Below the pieces are notes generated by a model that searched no databases, was not told the DNA's origin, and was given only the letters and a program-made list of their open reading frames with translations. Made by a program: the position numbers and the translations under genes. Source: Collinsella sp. (lineage in GTDB: Bacteria > Actinomycetota > Coriobacteriia > Coriobacteriales > Coriobacteriaceae). Taken from it: DNA of 11,238 bases. Location: positions 13,779 through 25,016 of the forward strand of contig DXZO01000041.1 in NCBI GenBank assembly GCA_019419625.1, given 5' to 3'. Positions 1-5,672 of this stretch are shown one piece after another (positions within the stretch are counted from its first letter, which is position 1; the number at the start of each line of letters is the position of its first letter).

Positions 1-167
1 GCCATAGCCACCACGGTCGCGGCGGCTTTGGTGGCAACCGTGGTGGCTATGGCGATCGCGGTGGCAACCGTGGTGGCTTCGGCGGCAACCGTGGTAACGA
101 CCGCGGCGGTCGCGGTGGCGACCGTGGCGGCCGCAACGGTGGCGGCTTCCGCGGCAACCGCTTTTAG
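1..167 (+). CDS. RGG-repeat C-terminal tail of an RNA-binding protein, probably DEAD-box RNA helicase (5' end outside window)
   Basis: Only the last 54 codons are present, read in the frame starting at base 3 and ending at the TAG at 165-167. The peptide is almost entirely Gly, Arg and Asn with Phe or Tyr, in units such as GGNRGG(Y/F)G and DRGG. Such RGG tails are known from bacterial DEAD-box helicases of the DeaD/CshA type, where they add non-specific RNA binding to the helicase core. No helicase motif is in view, so the assignment rests on the tail alone; a cold-shock or other RNA-binding protein with an RGG tail would look the same. The gene runs into the terminator at 239-280. Confidence 0.6.
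   Translation, partial: HSHHGRGGFGGNRGGYGDRGGNRGGFGGNRGNDRGGRGGDRGGRNGGGFRGNRF
15..150 (+). repeat. Degenerate tandem repeat encoding the RGG tail
   Basis: Units related to GGTGGCAACCGTGGTGGC recur about every 18-30 bases, with changes mostly at third positions or swapping Asn, Asp, Tyr and Phe. The repeat keeps frame and encodes the Gly/Arg tail, so it is a coding low-complexity tract. Such tracts can vary in copy number between strains. Confidence 0.7.
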
Positions 168-169
168 GG

Positions 170-196
170 GTTACGCGGTTCTACGAACCGCGTAAC
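170..196. repeat. Perfect 11-bp hairpin just after the RGG gene
   Basis: GTTACGCGGTT (170-180) and AACCGCGTAAC (186-196) are exact reverse complements around a 5-base loop. It lies three bases after the stop codon of the RGG gene. No T-tract follows on either side, so it does not look like an intrinsic terminator. It may protect the 3' end of the mRNA or be a repeat remnant. Confidence 0.6.
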
Positions 197-204
197 TAGT
201 TGAC

Positions 205-312
205 GCTGCGCGCCACCCAGGGCGACAATTTGTCATTCAAAAGGCAAGGCATGACCAGAAGGTCTATGCCTTGCCTTTTTCATGCCAACTTGTTCGCCCT
301 GGGCGGCGCTCG
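205..312. repeat. Large nested palindrome around the terminator (REP/BIME- or MITE-like)
   Basis: The arm 211-228 (CGCCACCCAGGGCGACAA) is repeated inverted at 290-308 with one inserted T and one mismatch that still allows a G-U pair. Between these arms sits the terminator hairpin 239-280. The whole forms a roughly 100-base nested cruciform or hairpin with no coding capacity that I credit. Its size and symmetry resemble non-coding palindromic elements, but no second copy is in this window. Confidence 0.5.
239..280. terminator. Bidirectional intrinsic terminator between the RGG gene and pdxT
   Basis: The arms 239-252 (AAAAGGCAAGGCAT) and 266-279 (ATGCCTTGCCTTTT) pair perfectly. An inner stem GACC/GGTC (253-256 with 261-264) closes on an AGAA loop. 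The plus strand ends in TTTTT (276-280), and the AAAA at 239-242 supplies a U-tract for the minus strand. It ends the RGG-protein transcript and can also stop any pdxST transcript that reads past the hairpin at 387-454. Confidence 0.85.
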
Positions 313-350
313 CTGGCGTTGCCAAAACATCGGCATTGCCATGATCCAAG

Positions 351-381
351 GTAGTCATTGGGGACGTTCTTAAACGACTAC
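351..381. repeat. Short inverted repeat carrying GGGGACGTTCTT
   Basis: GTAGTC at 351-356 and GACTAC at 376-381 are inverted copies; CGTT (365-368) and AACG (373-376) give an alternative inner pairing. The core GGGGACGTTCTTAAACGACT has no coding role here. It reminds me of short motifs in intergenic repeats linked to IS200-like (RAYT) transposases, but that is memory, not a match I could test. It directly abuts the large hairpin at 387-454. Confidence 0.35.
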
Positions 382-386
382 ATAGC

Positions 387-454
387 ATGAGAGTGGATAA
401 TCTCCCGGTTTGAGCCTGCATTCAAGCTCAAAGTGGGAGATTATCCACTCTCAT
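387..454. repeat. Perfect 20-bp inverted repeat with inner 7-bp stem
   Basis: Bases 387-406 are the exact reverse complement of 435-454. Inside the 28-base gap, TTTGAGC (409-415) and GCTCAAA (426-432) form a second stem with a 10-base loop. The arms contain GTGGATAA / TTATCCAC, one base short of a DnaA box on each side. No T-run follows on either strand, so it is not a canonical terminator, though a stem this strong may stop or stabilise the pdxST transcript that enters it from the right. It could be a MITE-like element or an integration or recombination site. Confidence 0.75.
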
Positions 455-494
455 TTGTTATGTGTCCGAAAATCCACGCTCGTTTCTACTCTGT

Positions 495-1082
495 CTACAT
501 TTGTAGGAACAGTTCGTGGAGGCGGGTGTCTTCATCGAGTTCGGGGGGGAAGGTTACGCCGAGCTGGTTGCCCTGGCGGGCAGCGACGATGCAGCCATCG
601 ACTTCGGCCAGGGCCTTGGCGTCGCCGTGGACCTCGACGATGCGGGGTGCGCGGATAAACGTCAGCGGCGCTTCACCGTCGATGCCGGCTACTTGCCCTT
701 TGGTTCGAAAGCTGCCGAGCTGCCTGCCGTAGGCATTGCGCTCGACAAGTACATCCATGGTTGCCAAACGCGGCGTGCCCTTATCGTCATGGGCGGCAAG
801 GTCGCGCGCCAGCAGAATCAGGCCGGCGCAGGTGCCCAGGACGGGCATGCCTTCAGCGATGCGGGCACGAAGCTCCTCGAGCATGCCCAACTCATCAAGC
901 AGTTTCCCTTGAACGGTAGACTCGCCGCCGGGAAGTACCAGACGGTCAAAGTCCTGCTGCAAATCGGCCGCCTGCCTCATCTCGATACAACGTGCGCCCA
1001 GCTCGGACAGTCTTGCCTCATGCTCGGCAAAAGCGCCCTGGACCGCCAGCACGGCGACCGTTTGGTCTGCATAATCGCTCAT
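495..1082 (-). CDS. pdxT: PdxT, glutaminase subunit of PLP synthase, with catalytic His replaced by Pro
   Basis: PdxT hydrolyses glutamine and channels ammonia to PdxS for pyridoxal 5'-phosphate synthesis. The 195-residue protein is full length (B. subtilis PdxT is 196). It shows PGGEST at 51-56, the nucleophile motif GTCAGLI with Cys85, VERNAYGRQ at 113-121 and FIRAP at 142-146. The family's C-terminal motif F-H-P-E-L, which carries the catalytic His and Glu, reads F-P-P-E-L here: residue 179 is Pro (codon 546-548), while Glu181 is kept. The reading frame is intact on both sides, so this is a substitution and not a frameshift. Without the His, glutaminase activity is expected to be lost or very weak unless the base is a sequence error. 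The start has AGAAAGGA six bases upstream and lies 20 bases after pdxS, so the two are co-transcribed. Confidence 0.93.
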   Translation of the reverse strand: MSDYADQTVAVLAVQGAFAEHEARLSELGARCIEMRQAADLQQDFDRLVLPGGESTVQGKLLDELGMLEELRARIAEGMPVLGTCAGLILLARDLAAHDDKGTPRLATMDVLVERNAYGRQLGSFRTKGQVAGIDGEAPLTFIRAPRIVEVHGDAKALAEVDGCIVAARQGNQLGVTFPPELDEDTRLHELFLQM

Positions 1083-1102
1083 GTGCGATCCTTTCTGCTG
1101 GA

Positions 1103-1993
1103 CTAGCGCCCGCGCTCCTCCATGATGATCTCGATTTCGTCGGCGTTGATGCCCACCATGGCCTCGCCCAGGTCCTCCGAAAGCTCGGCGATGAGCTTGG
1201 CGTCGGTGAAGTTTGCCACGGCCTTGATGATGGCGGCGGCGCGCTTGGCGGGGTCGCCGCTCTTAAAGATGCCCGAGCCGACAAAGACGCCCTCGGCGCC
1301 CAGCTGCATCATCAGCGCGGCGTCGGCGGGGGTCGCGACTCCGCCGGCGGCAAAGTTTACGACGGGGAGCTTGCCCGTGGCATGGACCTCGCGCACCAGC
1401 TCGACCGGAACCTGCAGCTGCTTGGCTGCCTCAAAGAGCTCGTCGTCGCGCAGAGCAACAACGTCGCGGATCTGCTTTTGGATCTTGCGCATATGGCGCA
1501 CAGCCTGGACGACGTCGCCCGTGCCCGGCTCGCCCTTGGTGCGAATCATCGTGGCGCCCTCGGCAACACGGCGCAACGCCTCGCCCAGATCGCGGGCGCC
1601 GCAGACAAACGGCACGTCAAACTGGGTCTTGTCGATGTGATAGACATCGTCGGCAGGGGAGAGGACCTCGGACTCGTCGATGTAGTCGATTTCGATGGCC
1701 TGCAGGATCTGCGCCTCGACAATGTGGCCGATGCGGCACTTGGCCATAACGGGGATGGAGACAGCTTTTTGGATGCCCTTGATCATCTTGGGATCACTCA
1801 TGCGCGAGACGCCGCCTGCGGCGCGGATGTCGGCCGGGATGCGCTCGAGCGCCATGACGGCGCAGGCGCCCGCCTCCTCGGCGATGCGTGCCTGCTCGGG
1901 CGTGGTGACGTCCATGATGACGCCGCCCTTGAGCATCTGCGCGAGCTCGCGATTGAGTTTGACGCGATCGGCCTTGCTGGTCTGTTCTGCCAT
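1103..1993 (-). CDS. pdxS: PdxS, pyridoxal 5'-phosphate synthase lyase subunit
   Basis: PdxS builds PLP from ribose 5-phosphate, glyceraldehyde 3-phosphate and ammonia in a (beta/alpha)8 barrel, normally as a dodecamer decorated with PdxT. The 296-residue product matches the family length and shows MDVTTPEQA (Asp28), the Schiff-base lysine in PVMAKCRIGH (Lys85), the second lysine in RTKGEPGTG (Lys153), and the phosphate-binding NFAAGGVATP and GVFVGSGIF segments. All catalytic residues I know for the family are present. I start at the ATG at 1991-1993, which has AAGGGAG five bases upstream; an in-frame ATG at 2033-2035 would add 14 unconserved residues and lacks this site. It is first in a pdxS-pdxT operon and divergent from pdxR. 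Confidence 0.96.
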   Translation of the reverse strand: MAEQTSKADRVKLNRELAQMLKGGVIMDVTTPEQARIAEEAGACAVMALERIPADIRAAGGVSRMSDPKMIKGIQKAVSIPVMAKCRIGHIVEAQILQAIEIDYIDESEVLSPADDVYHIDKTQFDVPFVCGARDLGEALRRVAEGATMIRTKGEPGTGDVVQAVRHMRKIQKQIRDVVALRDDELFEAAKQLQVPVELVREVHATGKLPVVNFAAGGVATPADAALMMQLGAEGVFVGSGIFKSGDPAKRAAAIIKAVANFTDAKLIAELSEDLGEAMVGINADEIEIIMEERGR

Positions 1994-2138
1994 GGTTGCT
2001 CCCTTGGTTGGCATGTACATTGCTTGACGGAACATCCTATCGGGGAGCTGGGTATGGCGAAATACTCAGTTTTCGAGATAATAACAAGGTCAGACTAATG
2101 CCAGATTGAATGATTCGATAAGGTCAGGTGATAGACCC
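1994..2138. promoter_or_regulatory. Divergent pdxS / pdxR control region with AAGGTCAG direct repeats
   Basis: This 145-base gap must hold both promoters. AAGGTCAG occurs twice in the same direction, at 2086-2093 and 2120-2127, 34 bases apart; the second copy overlaps the pdxR ribosome-binding site. MocR regulators such as PdxR are known to use direct-repeat operators, so these are operator candidates. A GATAAT at 2077-2082 could be the plus-strand -10 for pdxR. On the minus strand TTGTTA (2082-2087) lies 17 bases before TATTTC (2059-2064), a weak pdxS promoter. Positions are read directly; the regulatory roles are inferred. Confidence 0.45.
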
Positions 2139-3554
2139 ATGCTTGACTACAATTTGGAAAATCGCGGCGAAGCATCGCTTTATGAGTATGTTTACCAGCA
2201 AATTCGCGATGATATTGTTGCTGGCCGTATTGCGGCGGGGGAGCATCTGCCGTCTAAGCGCGCCTTTGCGAGTCATCTGGGTATCAGTGTCATTACCATC
2301 GAGAATGCATATAGCCAGTTGCTTGCCGAGGGCTATATTTGCTCAATGCCGCGTCGTGGCTACTACGCGTGCGAGCTTCCGGATGCGCCGGTTTTGGCTT
2401 TTGCTGCGGGGGATATCGACCGAGATGCTGTCCCTGTTGGTCCCAGCGCGCATGATGCCATGGGGCAGGCAGAGCGATTCGACGCACTTTCTCCTTCCGC
2501 ATTGGAGGCGGCGCGGCTTTGGCAAAGTGCGCTACGGGCGACGCTGACGTCCGAAGACGAACGTGAAATCTTTTCGCCCGCACCGGCGCAGGGCACCGCT
2601 CGACTGCGACGTGCGATTGCGCACCATCTGCGCGGGACAAGGGGCATGAATGTCAATCCCGACAATATCGTTATCGGTGCGGGCGCCCAGCTGCTCGATA
2701 CCATGTTGGTTCAGTTGCTTGGCGCGGACAAGGTGTATGCCGTCGAGGATCCAGGCTATTTGCGCTTGACGCGCATCTATCAGGCCATGGGTTGCGAAGT
2801 GCGGCATGTCCCGTTGGATGCTGAGGGCGTGGACTTGAGCGCGCTGCAGAAAACCGGGACCGATGTCCTTCACCTGATGCCGTCTCATCAGTATCCGACC
2901 GGTCTTGTGACGAGCATTGCGCGTCGCTATGCGTTGCTGAGCTGGGCCGCCGAGCGGCCAGGTCGGTATCTCATCGAAGACGACTTTGATTGTGAGTTTC
3001 GCCTTGCCGGCAAGCCGATTCCCGCGCTCGCGTCGATCGATGCCGCCCAGTCGGTTATCTACACCAACACGTTTTCGAAGAGCCTTTCATCGGCGTTACG
3101 TTTGGCGTACATGGTGCTGCCCGATGAACTAATGGAGAGGTTTAAACGCAACCTTGGTTTCTACGCCTCGTCGGTAAGTTCTGTTGATCAGGTTGCCTTG
3201 GCGCGTTTGCTGGAATCGGGTGATTACGAGCGACATGTGAACCGCGTGCGCGCTCGTGCTCGTGGGGCGCGTGATGGCCTGGCGGCGCTTGTACGGAAAA
3301 CGTTTCCGGCAGGGGAGGTTTCGATCGATCATGCAGACGCGGGCCTTTACTGCACTGTTGCCCTGGCCGAGGACAAGGCAGGGGAGAGTTTCGCGAAGGC
3401 TCTCGCTGACGCTCGTATTTCCTATGTCAACATCGCCGATTGCCTGTGGACGGGTGATCGGGCATCGACTAAGAACGCTCCATCTCGCGTCCTCATACAA
3501 TACGACGACCTGAGCCCTCACTCGCTCATCGTTCTTCAAGAACAGCTGCAATAA
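2139..3554 (+). CDS. pdxR: PdxR-type MocR transcription regulator (GntR wHTH fused to aminotransferase-like domain)
   Basis: The 471-residue protein has an N-terminal GntR winged helix (about residues 10-80: LYEYVYQQIRDDIVAG, LPSKRAFASHLGIS, ITIENAYSQLLAEGY) joined by a linker to a fold-type I aminotransferase domain. The latter keeps SHQYPTG (about 249-255), EDDFDCEF (about 280-287) and the PLP-lysine motif TFSKSLSSALRLAYM with Lys314. The family uses this domain to sense PLP. PdxR proteins activate pdxST when PLP is low and repress their own gene; the divergent position beside pdxST makes that role likely. I start at ATG 2139, which has AGGTG nine bases upstream; a TTG at 2106 would add 11 residues with no clear ribosome site. 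Other MocR roles (for example GabR-like) are possible but less likely in this context. Confidence 0.88.
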   Translation: MLDYNLENRGEASLYEYVYQQIRDDIVAGRIAAGEHLPSKRAFASHLGISVITIENAYSQLLAEGYICSMPRRGYYACELPDAPVLAFAAGDIDRDAVPVGPSAHDAMGQAERFDALSPSALEAARLWQSALRATLTSEDEREIFSPAPAQGTARLRRAIAHHLRGTRGMNVNPDNIVIGAGAQLLDTMLVQLLGADKVYAVEDPGYLRLTRIYQAMGCEVRHVPLDAEGVDLSALQKTGTDVLHLMPSHQYPTGLVTSIARRYALLSWAAERPGRYLIEDDFDCEFRLAGKPIPALASIDAAQSVIYTNTFSKSLSSALRLAYMVLPDELMERFKRNLGFYASSVSSVDQVALARLLESGDYERHVNRVRARARGARDGLAALVRKTFPAGEVSIDHADAGLYCTVALAEDKAGESFAKALADARISYVNIADCLWTGDRASTKNAPSRVLIQYDDLSPHSLIVLQEQLQ

Positions 3555-3561
3555 GCCCACG

Positions 3562-3592
3562 AAAAAGGCCCGAACCATGCGGTTCGGGCCTT
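3562..3592 (-). terminator. Intrinsic terminator between the convergent rbr and pdxR genes
   Basis: AAGGCCCGAACC (3565-3576) pairs perfectly with GGTTCGGGCCTT (3581-3592) around ATGC. Read on the minus strand the stem is followed by TTTTT (from AAAAA at 3562-3566), so it terminates the rubrerythrin gene well. On the plus strand only TT follows before ATG, so it would be weaker for pdxR, which ends eight bases before it. Confidence 0.85.
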
Positions 3593-3625
3593 ATGAAGCT
3601 AGAGGTTATGTCTCAGGCGGTTGGC

Positions 3626-4186
3626 TTAGCCAAAGTAGCGCTTGAGCAGACCGGCGAAAGCCTTGCCGTGGCGAGCCTCGTCGCGAGCCATCTCGTGCAC
3701 GGTGTCGTGGATGGCATCGAGGCCAGCGGCCTTGGCGCGCTTGGCAAGATCGGTCTTGCCGGCGGTGGCGCCGTTCTCGGCCTCAACGCGCATCTCGAGG
3801 TTCTTCTTGGTGGAGTCGGTCACGACCTCGCCCAGGAGCTCGGCGAACTTGGCGGCGTGCTCGGCCTCCTCGTGGGCGGCCTTCTCCCAGTACAGGCCGA
3901 TCTCGGGATAACCCTCGCGATGAGCAACGCGAGCCATGGCCAGGTACATACCGACCTCGGAGCACTCGCCCTCAAAGTTGGCGCGCAGGTCGGCAACGAT
4001 GTCCTCGGAGACGCCCTCCATCTTGGCGACGCCCACGACGTGCTCGGCAGCCCACTCGAGCTGGCCCTCCTCCTGCTTCAGGAAGCGAGAGCCGGGAACG
4101 CCGCACTGGGGGCACTTGAAATCCTCGGGCAGCTGGTCGCCGTCGAACTCTTCCACATAACCGCAAACGGGGCAAACAAACTTCAT
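3626..4186 (-). CDS. rbr: Reverse rubrerythrin (N-terminal rubredoxin plus diiron ferritin-like domain)
   Basis: Rubrerythrins reduce hydrogen peroxide to water at a non-haem diiron site, protecting anaerobes. The 186-residue protein begins with a rubredoxin domain, CPVCG (Cys5, Cys8) and CPQCG (Cys25, Cys28), which binds one iron. It continues with a four-helix ferritin-like domain from about residue 42, including GECSEVGMY (Glu74), EEAEH (Glu107, His110), EMRVEAEN and DEARH (Glu170, His173), the diiron ligands. Rubredoxin is C-terminal in classical rubrerythrin; the N-terminal order here defines the 'reverse' type, described in clostridia as an NADH peroxidase component. I start at ATG 4184-4186 with AAAGGA seven bases upstream; an upstream in-frame ATG at 4277-4279 adds 31 residues without similarity. 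It is monocistronic with its own terminator. Confidence 0.93.
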   Translation of the reverse strand: MKFVCPVCGYVEEFDGDQLPEDFKCPQCGVPGSRFLKQEEGQLEWAAEHVVGVAKMEGVSEDIVADLRANFEGECSEVGMYLAMARVAHREGYPEIGLYWEKAAHEEAEHAAKFAELLGEVVTDSTKKNLEMRVEAENGATAGKTDLAKRAKAAGLDAIHDTVHEMARDEARHGKAFAGLLKRYFG

Positions 4187-4221
4187 AATTCGATCCTTTC
4201 GATCGATGGCGATGGTGCGCT

Positions 4222-4252
4222 CGTCCGGTCCCGTAAGGGCCCTCTCCGGACG
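4222..4252 (-). other. Two-tier hairpin in the rbr 5' leader
   Basis: CGTCCGG (4222-4228) and CCGGACG (4246-4252) pair perfectly, with an inner CCC/GGG stem (4230-4232 with 4237-4239) around GTAA. It lies about 35 bases upstream of the rubrerythrin start, inside the expected leader. There is no T-tract, so it is not a terminator. A role in mRNA stability or regulation is possible but unproven. Confidence 0.4.
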
Positions 4253-4270
4253 TGCGTCTTGACGAGTTCT

Positions 4271-4328
4271 ATTATCCATAAATGAGACCGAATGTGAAGC
4301 CTATTAGGAATGATTTTTAATAAAACAA
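4271..4328 (-). promoter_or_regulatory. Candidate rbr promoters
   Basis: On the minus strand, TTGTTT (4323-4328) and TAATAG (4301-4306) are spaced by 16 bases within an AT-rich patch that stands out from the surroundings. A second pair, TTCACA (4293-4298) and GATAAT (4271-4276), also has a 16-base spacer. Either would give a leader of about 80-110 bases that includes the hairpin at 4222-4252. This is motif reading only. Confidence 0.4.
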
Positions 4329-4391
4329 TTTTGGGCATGTGAAGATGTTGATTGATTAACGATTTGCAAGCCATATGCGGACGCCGATGAG

Positions 4392-4424
4392 TACAATCGG
4401 TCGAGCAAATGTTGACCTATCAAC
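4392..4424 (+). promoter_or_regulatory. Candidate -10 and palindrome upstream of the iron-ADH gene
   Basis: TACAAT at 4392-4397 is a good -10 hexamer, though no strong -35 lies at the usual distance. Just downstream, GTTGA (4411-4415) and TCAAC (4420-4424) form a 14-base palindrome ending six bases before the AGGAG ribosome site at 4431-4435. It could be an operator or a small leader hairpin for the ADH-ALDH unit. Confidence 0.3.
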
Positions 4425-4443
4425 AAATGAAGGAGTTTCCTTT

Positions 4444-5664
4444 ATGCATCTAGCCCGTCGTGCCTGGTGCCGAACATATCAGACGGCTTTTCGCATCGCA
4501 TTGCCGATCCTGCCCTATACCGAGCCGCGCATTTTGGAGCATGCCGAGGATGTGCCCGCGGTGCTTCAAAAGCGCTCGATCCAGAAGGTCCTTATCGTGA
4601 CAGACCCTGGTATTGCTCGTTTGGGACTCACGGCATCACTCGAGCGTGCGCTTACGGCTCAGGGGATTGGCGTTACGGTCTATGCCGAAACGCGTGCGAA
4701 CCCCACGGTCTCGAATGTGGAGGAAGCGGCGTCCCTGTATCGCGAGAGCGCCTGCCAGGCCATTATCGGCTTTGGCGGCGGTTCGGCCATGGACTGCGCC
4801 AAGGGTGTGGGCGCACGCATCGCACAGCCAAATAAGCCCATCAACAAGATGCGTGGCCTGCTGCGTATTCATCGTCGCCTGCCGCTGCTCATCGCCGTTC
4901 CCACCACGGCAGGTACGGGAAGCGAGGTCACGCTTGCCGCGGTAATCACCGATGACGAGACGCACTATAAATACCCCATTAACGACTTTGTGCTGATCCC
5001 ACGTTTTGCGGTACACGACCCCGAGTTTACACGTGGCCTGCCCGCTTCCATTACGGGGCAGACGGGCATGGATGCCCTGACGCATGCTGTCGAGGCCTTT
5101 ATCGGCCGTAGCACCACGTCCTACACGCGCAAGATGGCGCGTCAGGCGGTTCAGCTCATCCACGACAATTTGCTGGAGGCCTATGAGCATGGCGGTAACA
5201 TGCGTGCGCGCCGCAATATGCTTTCGGCGGCGTATAAGGCGGGTGTTGCCTTTACGCGCTCCTATGTTGGATATGTGCATGCCATCGCGCACAGTCTGGG
5301 CGGCCGATACGGAATTCCACACGGTTTGGCCAACGCGATCATCCTGCCGCACATGCTTCGCGCTTATGGTGACGCTGCCGCTCCCAAGCTTGCCGATCTC
5401 GCCCGCATGGCCGGTATCGCGCCGGCTAACGCGCAGGACAGCCTGGCGGCCGAGGCCTTTATCGATTGGGTCGACCGCATGAACGAGACCCTGGGAATCC
5501 CCAGATATGTTTCAGGCATTCGCCGCTCCGACATTCCTGAGATGGCGACGCATGCCGATGCCGAGGCCAATCCCCTGTACCCCGTTCCGCTTTTAATGGA
5601 CCGTTTGGAGCTCGAGCATATGTACGAGGTCGTTGCGGGTGGTATGTTTGAGGACGAGAACTAG
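4444..5664 (+). CDS. Iron-containing (group III) alcohol dehydrogenase
   Basis: This family interconverts alcohols and aldehydes with NAD(P) and a divalent metal, usually Fe2+. The 406-residue protein has the dinucleotide-binding GFGGGSAMD (109-117), VPTTAGTGSEVT (152-163) and the metal ligands Asp210, His214 (GMDALTHAVEAF), His279 and His293 (VHAIAHSLGGRYGIPHG). All four ligands are present, so it should be active. The N-terminal 25 residues (ARRAWCRTYQTAFRIALPILPYTEP) are an amphipathic extension seen in one branch of the family. The start at ATG 4444 has AAGGAG eight bases upstream; the longer frame from 4375 has no such site. It is followed by an aldehyde dehydrogenase after eight bases, so the two form an operon. 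The substrate cannot be told from sequence. Confidence 0.92.
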   Translation: MHLARRAWCRTYQTAFRIALPILPYTEPRILEHAEDVPAVLQKRSIQKVLIVTDPGIARLGLTASLERALTAQGIGVTVYAETRANPTVSNVEEAASLYRESACQAIIGFGGGSAMDCAKGVGARIAQPNKPINKMRGLLRIHRRLPLLIAVPTTAGTGSEVTLAAVITDDETHYKYPINDFVLIPRFAVHDPEFTRGLPASITGQTGMDALTHAVEAFIGRSTTSYTRKMARQAVQLIHDNLLEAYEHGGNMRARRNMLSAAYKAGVAFTRSYVGYVHAIAHSLGGRYGIPHGLANAIILPHMLRAYGDAAAPKLADLARMAGIAPANAQDSLAAEAFIDWVDRMNETLGIPRYVSGIRRSDIPEMATHADAEANPLYPVPLLMDRLELEHMYEVVAGGMFEDEN

Positions 5665-5672
5665 GAGGGCTC

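Noticed and set aside
170..196. The 11-bp hairpin as terminator of the RGG gene
   Set aside because: No T-tract follows on either strand; the strong terminator is at 239-280.
410..732. Two plus-strand frames from the large hairpin into pdxT
   Set aside because: They are antisense to pdxT, have no ribosome site and begin inside a palindrome.
1994..2035. Upstream pdxS start adding 14 residues
   Set aside because: The internal ATG at 1991-1993 has AAGGGAG at proper spacing and matches the usual PdxS N-terminus.
992..2098. Long plus-strand frame (368 codons) across pdxS
   Set aside because: It is antisense to pdxS, whose protein is unmistakable with all catalytic residues; the open frame is a GC-rich codon shadow.
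3593..4285. Plus-strand frame of 230 codons opposite rubrerythrin
   Set aside because: Leu/Gly/Ala-rich antisense of a conserved rubrerythrin; its start lies in the terminator stem.
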